From a virus, in IMG/VR virus record IMGVR_UViG_3300034374_005671, positions 1 through 64,000 of that record: 64,000 bases of DNA; one strand, written 5' to 3'. A program made the position numbers and the translations under genes. The notes under the pieces were generated by a model. The model was not told the origin of the DNA and ran no database searches. It saw only the letters and a program-made list of their open reading frames with translations. Shown here in pieces: positions 35,830-48,300 of the stretch; the first letter of the stretch is position 1, and every line of letters starts with the position of its first letter.

Positions 35830-38800
35830 ATGGCTACAGCTTATTCACAACCTTTACAGTATACACCTTACCAGGAGCAATGGAATAAAGAGCTTCTGGC
35901 TAAGGCTTTGCAGTATAAGCAAGATAAATATGATACAAACAGGCAAGTCATAAAAGAGACTATTGCTCAAGTGTCTAACATCGACTTGATAAAAGACCAA
36001 GATGCTGAATATCTATACGACAGACTGCAAACAGTAGTTAACAACTTAAATACTCAAGGTACAGGTGACCTCTCTCTAGATTCTAGAGCTGATTACCTAA
36101 CAGGGTATGTTGCTGATGTGGCAGACCAAAAAGTAATGAATGGTTACATTGGTACTAGGGCATACAGAAACGTAGTTGCAGAGCACGAGAAGTATAAAGA
36201 AACAGGAGAAGCTTCTGATTTAAATTTATCTTATTCTTTGCAAGATATTAGTGCTTGGGCCAATGATGGCCAAATCGGAAGCGCATTACCTGCAGGAGCA
36301 AATACATCCTATGTAAAGTTTACTGATTTATATGAAAAATACCAAGAGGTAGCAAAAGCTTTACAACCTGATTCATATGTGGTGTTTGAACAATTTGGTG
36401 GAAGCGGATTCACATGGTACAGTCAGGAAGGTCTAAGACTCGATAAAAATAAATTAGTTTCTGCTTTTAATTTAGCTACAGAATCAGACCCTGCCATCCA
36501 AGACCAGTTAAGAGTAAATGCTTGGGGAGCAAATTTAAATGTTAGTGATGCAGATTTCATAGCAACTTTTAAAGAAGATGGAGCAAGAGAAAAAGAAGCT
36601 ATTGGTAGGTACATCAATAGACTAAAAGATGCTAAAGCTAAGAGTGTCAGTTCGTCTGAAATGGCCGAGTTGGATGCTAACATAGCAATATATGAAGAGC
36701 AAGTTAAGCAATATGATGAAGCTCTTATGATGACTGACGAACAGATACTAGCAAATAAAGAATCATACCAGTATCTTTCATACAGAAGTTCTTATTTTAC
36801 TGACTTGGCAGGAGTATTTTCATATGAACAAATGGAAGCACCTAAATTAGTAACAGACCAAGGTGCACTAGAAATGTACAAACAGCAGCAAGCAAACGCT
36901 AGAAACAGAGCTAGAATACAATCAAAAGAAGATATAGCTAGGGCAAAAGCAATTGTCGAAGAGGATAAAATGAGAATTGAAGATGAAAAAGCACTTAAAG
37001 CCTTAGCTATAGAGATACTTAAGGAAGAGGATACGGATATACAAGAGGGAATGTTACGATTCAATCAAGATTTAATTGCTCGTAATCCTGAATACGCTGC
37101 TAAACTAAATTTAGTTACAAACTTTGAAAAGAAAGAACCTAGATTAACCCTTGAAGAAGCTGCAAGTGAATACAATGTAGATTTAGTGGCTGTCAGTGAG
37201 GGAGATTACTCGACTATAGCAAGTGCTATGGGGGAAGGTGCAGTCCTTCCCGAGTTTGAAAGCCCCCAAGAGGCAGCTGCTTTTTTAGTAAGTCAGGCTA
37301 ACATAGCGAAAGGGTTTGACAACACTAACAGTTACGACCCAATGCTTGATGCTTATCTTGCAAACGGAATGATATCTCAAAAACAATATAATGAGATGAC
37401 AGCTGGAGGTTATTCAAATTTAACTCCAGATGAATTCCAACAACTATTCAACCCTATAGAAACAACGGCTGGCGTTCAAAACTTACAATTTGACGACATG
37501 ACTGTCACAACTGATGATGGTGGGCAGGAAGAACTCAATACCCTAAATATTCAGACTAAAATAAATGAGTTCTATGGTAAAAACGATGTGATAGAAGAGC
37601 AAGCCAGAAAAGAACTTGTAACAATATATGGGGAAGAAAAAGGGAATAGACTCTATAGAGAATTGGCAGGACTGGATAATATGTATTACCTTCGAATTAT
37701 TGGAAAAGATACAGACGGTAGCAATATTATTCAAAAAGAGTATGCGACCTACGACAAAGACGGCAAAATAGATATAAAATCCACGGAAGCTGATTGGGAT
37801 AGAAATAATTATCTTTGGAATGAAAATGCTAATGAACCAATGTATTATAAGGACCTAGGTACTAATGATATTCGTGCTATGGTTAATCCAGCCGCATTAA
37901 CTGGTTATAGGCAGGACATACCCGAGGAACAAGTATTTGCAGCTGCTGACAGGTTATCAACTTTAATGACTCAGTATTCCGTAAACGAGCAAACTATAAA
38001 TCACTTAGTAAATGCAAGGGATGGAGTGAGAACAGACTTTCGTTCCATCGCTGACGAGGCAGCAGACAATATCATAGATAATAAATTGAGTTTTTTAATT
38101 CATAACGATAAAGGAGGGTCTTGGAATGCAATGTACAATGAGGATGAAGACTTATGGTTTATTGAGGGTACATGGGATGCGAAGAATATGAGACCACTAT
38201 CCATAGGCGAGGAGGGTGTAAGAAGAAATCTTAGGAATAAACTAGGTCCAGGTAAAATGCCAGGTAAAGAGTATTCTTGGTGGAACTTTACAAAATGGGG
38301 CACATCAGAGGCAGGTACAGCTGACTATATAGAAACATATGATATAGGCACATGGGGGGCCACAAACAAAAACAGAATCAGTTTGGAAGCTAATAATGAC
38401 CAAGCAGAGAGAATCGTATTAGATAACGCCCTACTTCTAACAGCACCTAAAGAGAGTTTTTCTCTTGCAAGGAACAATGAACAGCAGTATCTTAGCTCAA
38501 TTATAGCAGCCAACCAATCTAATTTTGAACCTATAACTGCATCTGATATCGCTATGCTTGGTGAAGGCCAAAATTTACAACTTAAAACAGGAGTTAAGGA
38601 CGAAGGCGACAAAACAGTAGTACCTGCTGCTTTAGGACGTTTCACGGCCCTTACTGATGGTGCAGTGATAGACCAAACAATAAAAAATAATGTAGGAGCT
38701 ACAGAGGACAATGCAGCTACTACAACAGCTATGGATGGTAACGCAAGTATAATTACTACTGGCGGTTACCACTATATTATAGCGGGATATGATACTCGAA

Positions 38801-39381
38801 ATAAGGATGAAGTTAGCGTGATAGGGGGTAAAATACCTGTAGGGGCAATAGATTACTCGCAACCTAACCCTTTTCATGGTACATTACAAAATCAAATTAC
38901 TGCTGCAAAGACTGCAGAAAACAACTACTATATGGAAAGGGTAGTGGCTAATAGACTGGAGTGGGATGCGGAGACTCAGACAGGAGAAAGATATATTGAA
39001 CCTTTGGACAGAGCCCAACAATATTTTTCTCCTAACTTTTCAGTCGATGGTGTTAGTTACACTGCAGAGCTTAACCAATCAATTGAAAGGGTAGGACCCA
39101 ATGATGTAGATTACGGATTGGTTGTAAAAGTTAACAAATTCACTACTGATGAGAATGGTAATAAGGAGCCCCATATATTCCAAGGAGGGGAAGGTAATGA
39201 AAATAATATTGACTTTATATGGACACCTCTTGATGCGAATGGAAATCCTTTAACATTTGATACACCAAGTGATTTTCAATTGTATATTCAAGAAAATTAT
39301 AACGATGAAACAGCTCCTCTTGCTTTTGCATCAGCTATAAATGCATCAAACGAAGTACCAACAACAATAAACAAACCTTAA
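35830..39381 (+). CDS. Large virion / cargo protein, 1183 aa
   Basis: The N-terminus (YSQPLQYTPYQEQWNKELLA, then KQDKYDTNRQVIKETI) has the 'Y-x-P-x-x-x-x-W ... L-x-x-K-Q-x-x-Y-D' pattern that opens many inner-virion proteins of crAss-like and flavobacterial phages. It is mostly helical to about residue 430 (charged coiled coil near 340-400: EEDKMRIEDEKALKALAIEIL), then mixed alpha/beta. A segment at about 765-830 is rich in Trp and Gly (WNAMYNEDEDLWFIEGTW; YSWWNFTKWGTSEAG). No transmembrane segment or catalytic motif is evident. It lacks the GG motifs of the preceding three proteins. The next gene starts 5 bases later. Confidence 0.65.
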   Translation: MATAYSQPLQYTPYQEQWNKELLAKALQYKQDKYDTNRQVIKETIAQVSNIDLIKDQDAEYLYDRLQTVVNNLNTQGTGDLSLDSRADYLTGYVADVADQKVMNGYIGTRAYRNVVAEHEKYKETGEASDLNLSYSLQDISAWANDGQIGSALPAGANTSYVKFTDLYEKYQEVAKALQPDSYVVFEQFGGSGFTWYSQEGLRLDKNKLVSAFNLATESDPAIQDQLRVNAWGANLNVSDADFIATFKEDGAREKEAIGRYINRLKDAKAKSVSSSEMAELDANIAIYEEQVKQYDEALMMTDEQILANKESYQYLSYRSSYFTDLAGVFSYEQMEAPKLVTDQGALEMYKQQQANARNRARIQSKEDIARAKAIVEEDKMRIEDEKALKALAIEILKEEDTDIQEGMLRFNQDLIARNPEYAAKLNLVTNFEKKEPRLTLEEAASEYNVDLVAVSEGDYSTIASAMGEGAVLPEFESPQEAAAFLVSQANIAKGFDNTNSYDPMLDAYLANGMISQKQYNEMTAGGYSNLTPDEFQQLFNPIETTAGVQNLQFDDMTVTTDDGGQEELNTLNIQTKINEFYGKNDVIEEQARKELVTIYGEEKGNRLYRELAGLDNMYYLRIIGKDTDGSNIIQKEYATYDKDGKIDIKSTEADWDRNNYLWNENANEPMYYKDLGTNDIRAMVNPAALTGYRQDIPEEQVFAAADRLSTLMTQYSVNEQTINHLVNARDGVRTDFRSIADEAADNIIDNKLSFLIHNDKGGSWNAMYNEDEDLWFIEGTWDAKNMRPLSIGEEGVRRNLRNKLGPGKMPGKEYSWWNFTKWGTSEAGTADYIETYDIGTWGATNKNRISLEANNDQAERIVLDNALLLTAPKESFSLARNNEQQYLSSIIAANQSNFEPITASDIAMLGEGQNLQLKTGVKDEGDKTVVPAALGRFTALTDGAVIDQTIKNNVGATEDNAATTTAMDGNASIITTGGYHYIIAGYDTRNKDEVSVIGGKIPVGAIDYSQPNPFHGTLQNQITAAKTAENNYYMERVVANRLEWDAETQTGERYIEPLDRAQQYFSPNFSVDGVSYTAELNQSIERVGPNDVDYGLVVKVNKFTTDENGNKEPHIFQGGEGNENNIDFIWTPLDANGNPLTFDTPSDFQLYIQENYNDETAPLAFASAINASNEVPTTINKP

Positions 39382-39386
39382 TTAAT

Positions 39387-42300
39387 ATGGCTGCTGATTC
39401 TTCACCAAAATTTAAATTAGGTCAAAGAACTGCTAACATTACTCCACAAGAGGTAAAACAGCAATCAAGGCCTTCTTCTGCCGCTTATAACACTGGTATA
39501 ACTAAAGTAGATAAGTCTACTTATAATGCTGACCTTATAAGGAATACGCACTTTATAGACCCTTTTGAACATTATAAGCCAGTAGGTGAAAATATGTGGG
39601 CATCTCGATACCCAAATTATAGACCTTATTGGAGTGAGGACCAATGGGCTGAAATTCAAACTTCCGAGGAAGTCAGAAGAAATATGCGTAAAAGAGCTTG
39701 GGATGGATTCTGGGGGTCCTTTGCAGGTGGTTTTAAAAATACAAGTGAAAATATAGGAAACGTCCTTGGCCGTGATTTAGGAGGTCTTATAGTTAGCGAT
39801 GCAGGTAAGAAGGCAGGGGAGCGTATGGCAGCTGAAGAAGTTTTATATCCTATTTATACATCTAGAGAAATGAGGCTTGAAGATGCTAAGGCTGACCCAA
39901 GTATAGCAAGCTCATTTATGAAGTATATGCCAGGGGGAGCTGACCCAGGAAGAAGATGGGCACAATTAGGTGCATCATCAGGTTTTACTCTTGGTACACT
40001 AGCCACTGTGGCGGCTGAAGAACTTGCATTAGGGGCTTTAACTTCATTCACAGGTGGGGCAGCAGCTCCTGCTGCGGCTGTAAGAACAGGTAAAAATCTC
40101 AATAGATTAAGGAAGGCTTTTAAGACAATGTTCTCTAGTGGAGGTGATTTTCTTAAAACAACAAAAGCCTTAGCCGCAACAAAAAATGTAGCAAGAGGTG
40201 CAAAAGCTTTAGGCAAGGGAGCACTTTACACAGCTAGAATGGCGAATCTAGCATCTTATGAAGCTTCAATGGAGGCGGGTATGTGGATGGCTGAGTCTAA
40301 AGAAAATTATATTAGAGACTACATGGCTGAAAACGGAGGTGAATTACCTTCTAACGAAGAATTAGCAGAAGCATACGAGAAAATAGAAGAGGGAGGTGAT
40401 TTTTTGTTTACATACAATATGCCTTTACTCACAATGTCTAATCTCATAGTTCTACCTAATATTATTAGGCCAGCAATCCCTTTTAAATTTGGAACAGGAT
40501 TTATACCAAAAACACTCTTTAGAGGAGGTAAGTATAAAGCTTTGGGAGATGTGGTTAAAGAAGGGATGCAAAAAACGATGGGAAAAAGGCTCGGAGGGTT
40601 CGCATTCGGAACGGCAAGACTCACTGGTAAAGTAGCTAAACTAGCAGGCTCAGAAGGTTTTGAGGAAATGGCTCAGGGTATTGGGGGAGAAGCAGCTTCT
40701 AGTATGTATGACCCTGTTAACGGTGAGTATGCAGACACCCTTATGGAACAAATATCAGTTATTGGTAACGCTGCGAAAGAGTCAATGGGCTCTGGTAAAG
40801 GTTGGGATGAATTTGTAGCAGGGGGTCTTATGGGTCTTGGTTTTGGTGGATTTGGAGCAGTTAAGACTATGGTCACTGGGGGGAAAAGCCAACTTCAACA
40901 AAATAGAGAGACAGCTGCTGCAATGAATGCAGCTATGGATGATTTCATACAAGCCACAATGTTTAGTGCTGATAATATCAATGGTGCGACACAAACACAA
41001 ATACAAGCAGAGATATTAAAGGCAGAACAAGAAGGAGACACTAAAAGAGTAAAAGATTTAAAAAATCAAGCAAGAGCTTCTCTTTTCATGACTATGCATA
41101 GGTCAGGTAAAGGTAAAGACTTCGTTAATGATTTAATGGAGCAAGTAGAGATAATGCAAGAAGAAAACCCCGAAGGTGTGGAACTTCTTCTTAATGGTAA
41201 AACTATAGAGGAGACCAAGTTAGAACTCCAACAACAGTATGAGCAGTACTCCAAGGACATGGATATGTACACGAGTGCCTTTGGGATAAACGAAATGACT
41301 GACCCAAATGAGTACAGTGCTACATATAACGCAGCACATTTTCTCGCAGCTTCAGGAACTAAACTTAGAGATGGGCAGGCAAGGGTAGAAAACCTAAGAA
41401 ATGACTTAGCTAAGGAACTTGCTGAGAGCGAAGACGGTAAAGATGCAGATAAAACATTTAAGATAAATGAGATGTTTGAGGTCCTCATGGACCCAACAAA
41501 GCTTCCAGCCGCTATAAGCAGTGTGTATAATTCTTTAGAGACAAACAAAGAGATTCTTAAGAATTCTACAAATGAAGCTGAAAAGAAAGCTTTACAGGAA
41601 ACAATTGATAAACAAGAACAATACTTGTTTGCTCTCAATGCAATAAACAAGCAGGTATTTGATAAGAATGGTAATATATCAGATAACTATGATTCTGCGG
41701 AGGCTATAACGACCATCTTAAATCAGATGCAAAAGGTAGCTCCTTCTGCTGTTAATGAATCTTTCAGGCAAAAGGCTAAAGACCTTTTAAAAATTAACGC
41801 AGAAAACCAAAACATCACCTTCTTCCAAAACGTATTGACAGACCCTAAAGCTCGTGAAGCATACGCATCGAAATTTGTTGAGGCTCGTGAGATTGCCCAA
41901 GCAAAAAACGCTCTTAAAAAAGCTAAGGCTGGTAACAGAATGGTTAGGGGTGTAGACACTGACTTGGCAAATGCTGATAGCATGACAGAGCAAGAGTTTG
42001 ACGAAGCTACAGGTGATGCACAGTTTTCTCCTCAAGACATAGATTTAGTTCTATCTAAACTAGCTTCCATAAAGCAAAATCGTTTTACAGGTAAATACGT
42101 AGTAAATAAAAAGAAGTACGATACTTTAGAAGAAGCACAAGATGCAGCCTTAGATTCTTTACCAATACAAGTCAAAGAAAAAGCTGCCCCTTACAAAGAA
42201 GCATTTAAGAAAAGAGCTAACGCTATTGCTCAGTCTAAGCAAGACCCTAAAGCAGTAGAGGCTGCACAGAAAAGAGAAAAGCCTTTAAGAGATAGAATTA

Positions 42301-45300
42301 AAAGAGCAGAGAAGAAGCAACAAGCCGCTGACGTTGTCCGTAGAGGAGGTGGTAAAACTGTCGCACAGACAGAGTCTGCTTTAAAAAAGAACCAAGAGGC
42401 TCTTGCAAAAACAAAGAAGGACATTAAGGAAGCTCAGACTGAACTAAACCAAGCTACAAAAGCAGTAGAGGCTGAGAATAAAAAGAAAAAGAAAGATGCC
42501 GCTAAATTAAAAGAGGCTAAAGAAAAGCAGGCTAAAGCTAAAGAGAAGGTTGCTGAGTTAAAGCAAAAACAGTCTGATTTAAATAAAGCAATAAAGGCTG
42601 ATACGCAGTATTTACCTGAAATTAAAAAAGTTGAAGAAAAGCAAAATGCTATTGCTGAAGCTAACAAAAAAGGTGACTTAGTAACAGAGTTATCAGCTAT
42701 ACAAGATTTAATTAAAGCAGCATCCACAGGTGAAGTTATATTAAGCAAAGAACAATTAGCCAATTTAGTTGCTAGACGATTGGAAATAGAAAATCAAGGT
42801 TATTCAGTTGAAGCTCCTACTGTAGGACAGGTTATGACGGAGGAGATGGACAACAGTTATGATGTAGAAGAGGTTGTAACTGAAGACTTACCAGAGGGAA
42901 TGTCTGTAGTTAAAGAGGTTAAGCAACCCAAAGTATCCTATCAAACCGAAGAAAACGCAGACCCCGAGGTAAAACAAAAGGGTAAAGTAGTTGTAGCTAA
43001 AGGTATAGGTAATAAAGAGAACTTCAAAGAGCTTGAAACTCAAGAAAAAATAGAAAAAAACGCAGCGGAAAATAACAATCCTGAAGGACAAAAAGCAGCA
43101 CAAGAAAAAATACAAGACGAAAAAGAAACCATTGCTGCTAATTATATGTCCAAAGAGGAAGAAAAAGCTGAAGGAGCAGAAGAAAAATCTATTAAAGAAA
43201 AGATAGACACCGAGACTCCTCTTACTGAGCAGGAGAGAGTAGAACGGGATGATAAGTTAGCAGCTAGATTTAAAAATGCAGAAAATTCAGGCCCAAAAAC
43301 TCAAAATGAGGTAGACAATGATGCTACTCGTTTATCAAGACCACAAACCGAATCTTCTAGAGGAGTCCTTGGTTTGGTATTTGATTATGCCATCATGTCT
43401 CTTTACTACGGTCAAAATCTAACAGGATTTTTATCAAACTCAGCCAGCAGCAACCTCCAAAAACTATTTGGAGGATTGAGAGAAAAAGGCAAAACTCAAG
43501 GTAATGTAAGTATTGCTGTTATAAAACTAAACGATTCACTTATCCCTGAGTCTGAGATTTTAATAGACTTGTCAGAGAATGGTAAAGACAAATTACCTAA
43601 AAACGCTACAGATAGAGACATCACAAGACTGTCAAATAGAATAAATAAAAAACTAGAAGCAGGTGAAACTGTAGTAATAAGAGACAGCAAGAATAGACTT
43701 ATCATTATTAATAGAGGTCTAAACACAAGGCCGTTTCTACAAGCAATTGAGCAAAAGTATAGCTTATATAGAGATGCTTATACTGGTTTAATCAGGGAGG
43801 GAAGTGCTAATGGTAAGATATTTGGTTCTAATTTTAACGAAGGGCAATTCACAGAACAGTCTAAACAAAGACTCGGGCAACTTAGAATAGGTGATGAAGT
43901 ACAATTACGTATCCCTAATAACGAATACAATCAAAACCTCATTGAGCAATATCAAAGAGGCGAAATAACCCAGAGAGATGTATTTGCCAATATGGCTATA
44001 GAGATAGTAAGCGATGGGCATGTAGTAGGTCTTATACCAGGTTCTGAGAAAAATAGTACGTATGAAGTAGAAAGATTCCAAAGAGCTGAACAGCTAAGAG
44101 CTAAAGTGTTTGGGGGTAAAAGCAAAAAAGCTATCGACTCCGTAGTTTCCAAAGTAGGCAAAAGAACAACAGGCTACTTGGCAGGTAAAGTTGAAGTGAG
44201 CCAAAATTTTGTTAAAAGAGCTGGTAAACGTAACCCAGCACAAGACCAAACAGGACAAACAAACACCGTTTTTGTAGGTCTTGAACAGTTTGAACAAGAC
44301 CTAGCTGACAGCGGTGCTAATGTTACTGTAGAATACTTTGTAGGTGAGGACCCTTACACAGCCGTTGATGCTAATGGCAAAAAGATAGGAAATAAGGAGG
44401 CCAACAGAGAAAATTCACCTTTTAGAAAAGGTGCAGTATATATAAAAGTAACAGACAACGCTACACAACAGACACTCACTGTACAAGCAGTCACTCCTAT
44501 GTTTGATAGTGCAGGTAATCCTGTTGTGTCGCCTATGACCTATAATCAAAATGATTTAAAGTCTGAGGCGTTTAAACAAGAACTTTCTACAAATTTAGAC
44601 GGCTCTACAGGACAGCCTATCATATCAACTCAGATATTTGTAGATGGTAAATCATTCTCTTCTAATACCAATGAGACTAACAAATCAGAGACTGTATCCG
44701 ATAAATTTGGAGAAACTCAACAGAAAGGTAACGTAACTGTGGTGCCTGTAGGTGGTAAGCCTGTTCCTGTTACAGGTGCATCTATAGATAATGAAACAGA
44801 TACTTTCAAAGGAGAAGGCCCTGATGGACCGATAGAATTCCCATTAGCTAAGATAGAGGACTTCGCTCCTTACAAAGAAACTAATTCAGCTGCAAGACCT
44901 AAAAATGCTCCTCAAACTTCAGCAAGAAAGCAAGCTGATGAGGCGTTAGCCAGACTACGAAGAATAACTAAGCCAGCAGAAGTTATAGATAGAAGTGCAG
45001 TGCAAGCGGCAGCAGAGATAGTTAAAATAGAAAGACTAGTAGAAGGAGGTCTTCAGTTAAATGAAGATGAGCAAAAAATACTAGATAATGCCAAAGCAGG
45101 ACTTAAAAACGGGGGCTATAGTATAGAGACTAAAATCGAAGGAGAGGTATTAGATAAAGTGCCTACCAAAACAGAAGCAGTTACAAAGTTAGAAGAGGAT
45201 GATACTCTTCCTGAAGGTGTTGTTGTAGTTAAGAAAGTCAACAGACCTGCTGTAACTAAGGGTGGTAACCTAGTAAGTGGTACAGGTAGCAATACAGGTA

Positions 45301-48300
45301 AACCTAATTATACTCTTAGAGTAGGTACAAAGAAAAATACTGAACACGCTGAAAAGAAAGCAGAATTAAAAAGAGAACAAGACAGACTTGCTGCCCTCGA
45401 AGAACAACAGAAGAAACAACAAAAAGAATCTCCTAAGACTAGAACGGTTACTCAAGAAGAAACAGATGCAGCTATAAAAGAATTAGAAGATAGCCTTAGT
45501 AGTTTAAGTTTCCGCACGGGACTTGAAATTAACGAAATTGAATATGGTGGCTTTAGACCTTCTATTACTGTAGGAATTGAAACAATTACTGATGAAAATG
45601 GAAGGGAAACTACCAGAGAATATGTAGGGGATGAAGCTATTGCTGAGGCAAGGGCAAGGGGTATCTCACTTAGAATAGGTAATAAACCAGCACACCTAAA
45701 AAACACCGTACGAACATTAGAAATAAACGGTAAACAATATAGAGTTTTCGGAGAGTTCTACCCAGATGGGACAGTCATATATAATGCTAGTGAGTTAGAT
45801 GCTGCTGGAATACCAATCGCTGACCTTTCTGCGAGTGAGTTTAATGAGTTAATGGCTAGTCAGGAAGTAGAAGAAATAACTCCTGAAGCAAACGTCCCTA
45901 CTGCACAAGAACAAGAAGTTGTAGAGCAAGCAAAACTTGCGTTAGAAAAGAAGGACCCAGAGACTGGTCTTACTAAGCAACAAACATTAGAAATAAAGCA
46001 AGGACAATTAGCTGCCGAAGACCCAGGTAGTGCAGATGCAAAAATTCTTGAAAAAGAGATAGCAGGCCTAAAAGAGGCGATTGCTGTTCAAACATATAAA
46101 ATCAATTATCCTGCAGCTCATATCATACAACTTCAACTAGTCAAGGAGCGACTTAGATTAGAAAAAATAAGAGAAAAAACAGCTGCAGAAAAGAAAAGAT
46201 TATCAGAAGTAAATAAGCTTATTGATGAGATGGACCCTGCTACAAGGGAACAGGAGATAGCAGACAAAAGGTTTGCCAATCGAAAATCTCCTACCGCTAA
46301 ACAAAAGAAAGCCCTTGATGACTTAACTGTAAAATTAAAAGAAAAGTCTAAAGAGCAAAAAAGAAACGGTGAATTTGCTGAAAGATTAAACGATAACAAA
46401 AAGAAAATTAAAGAATTATTCCCTGACCTTTCTGCTGTTGCCGATAATCTAGTAAAATCAAAAGCAAAACCTGCTGTCAAAAAAGCTGAACCTAGAGTAA
46501 CTGCTGAACAAATTGCAGCTAAGTCAGACCGAGTAAATCAGCTACAAGCAGAGCTTGCAAATATAGAGAAAGAAATTGAAAATAACGCTGTTGCACAGGC
46601 AAAGGCTGATAACTCAAACGCTTCTGAGGTACGACCTTCTAGTAAGAATAAAGCTATAAAGAATGCAAAAGAAGGTAGCGAAGCTATTGATGTTAAAAAT
46701 GATACACTCCAAGAAGAGTTAAATCAAGTTAATGAAGAGTTAGCCAAAGCTAATAAAGAGTTCAAGGAAACATCCCAGAAGGTAGCAGAGTTAGAACAAG
46801 AAAGACTAGAAGCTCTTGAGTCGGTACCTGAAGGTGAGAGGGGTGCTGTTGCTAAGGTAGTGGAAGACACCGTAACAGGTTCAGTAGAAGGCACACCTAA
46901 AAACAGACAAGTAGCAAAGAACAATTCTGCTGCTATAGAGAGAATGTTACAGGCTGAACAACAACTAAGTGAAGCACGTAAAAAACTTTCAACTCTTAAG
47001 AAAGAAAGAGAGGCACTTAATACTCAAAAAAATCTAAACACTCAAGAAGGTCTCACCCTCGAAGAGCAACAAAAAGTCACTGAAGAAAAGAATACAGAAC
47101 GTGTTGCAAGACTCAACGAGAGGCAAGAGCAAATTTCTAAAGAATTAGCTGATAAGAAAAAACAAGCGGCTAGTGTATCAGAGGAGCAGGAAAAAGCTTT
47201 GAAGGCTGTAGAGAAAAGAGCAAACAAAGAAGTCACTCTTGAGGAAATTCAAGAAGAAATAGATAGCTTAGAAAATACTGAGTCTGGATTAATTAGAAGG
47301 GTTAACGATATTTTCGAGCAAAGCGTAAGCGTAAAAGAAGTAGCTAAAAAACTAAAAGCACTTCAAGGTCCCACAAATATTGCTGACTTCTTTACTGATA
47401 CACACAAGAAAAGGAATCTTGAGTTAAGTAAAAGAAACGGAAAAGACTTAGTTAGACAGATAGATAAGAGACTCAAAGAGTTAAAGTTAGCGAAGCAAGC
47501 TTTGGAAATCAAAAATTCTCAAGAGAACCAAGAGATTCAGAAGCTAGAACAAGAATTTGATAATAATGCAAATGATTTAGCAGCTGCAGAGGGTGCAGTA
47601 GAAGCATTGAATCAAGAACCTTTAACTAATGAGGAAATACTTGAGGAGGTAGCTGCAATAGAGAATGAGGAAGAGATAGAGGCTCTTAATGAGGAGTTGT
47701 CTAATTCTGAAAGAGAAACCCCTTTAAGTCCTTACGAAATCTTTGATTTACATGATTCTGCTACGGTAGAAGAGGTACAACAGAGATTTGTGCAAATTGT
47801 GAATGAAAACAACTTCTTTGATGCAGATGTCAATACAAAACTAGAAATACTTCTTGCATATAAAACTCTTCTTCAAGAGAGAGGTGCTGCTGCCCAAGCG
47901 ATATCTTTAGATGAACTTCTAAAAAGAGACGATTCTAGACAAGCAAGATTAGATGCCGTAGATGTTCAAGAAACTGTTGCAGCTAAACAGGCTTACATTG
48001 TTCAATATGGACAAGAAGGAGATGTATTTACAATGCCTGATGGTACAACATACACTGTATTGTCAAGGAATGAGGAGGAAGACACTATTACGTTGTCTAA
48101 AGAAGGATACAACCCTATCGTTGTTTCTATATCAGATGGCACCTTAGCAGCATCAGAATTAGAACTAGATAGACAAGATGTGGAGGAGAATCCTCCTACA
48201 GATGCGGAAATCATGCAACTCCTAGAAAAATTATCACAAGGTATTCAACTATCTCCAAGAGAAAACGCCACTATGATAGTGCATAAAGAAAGAATCAAGG

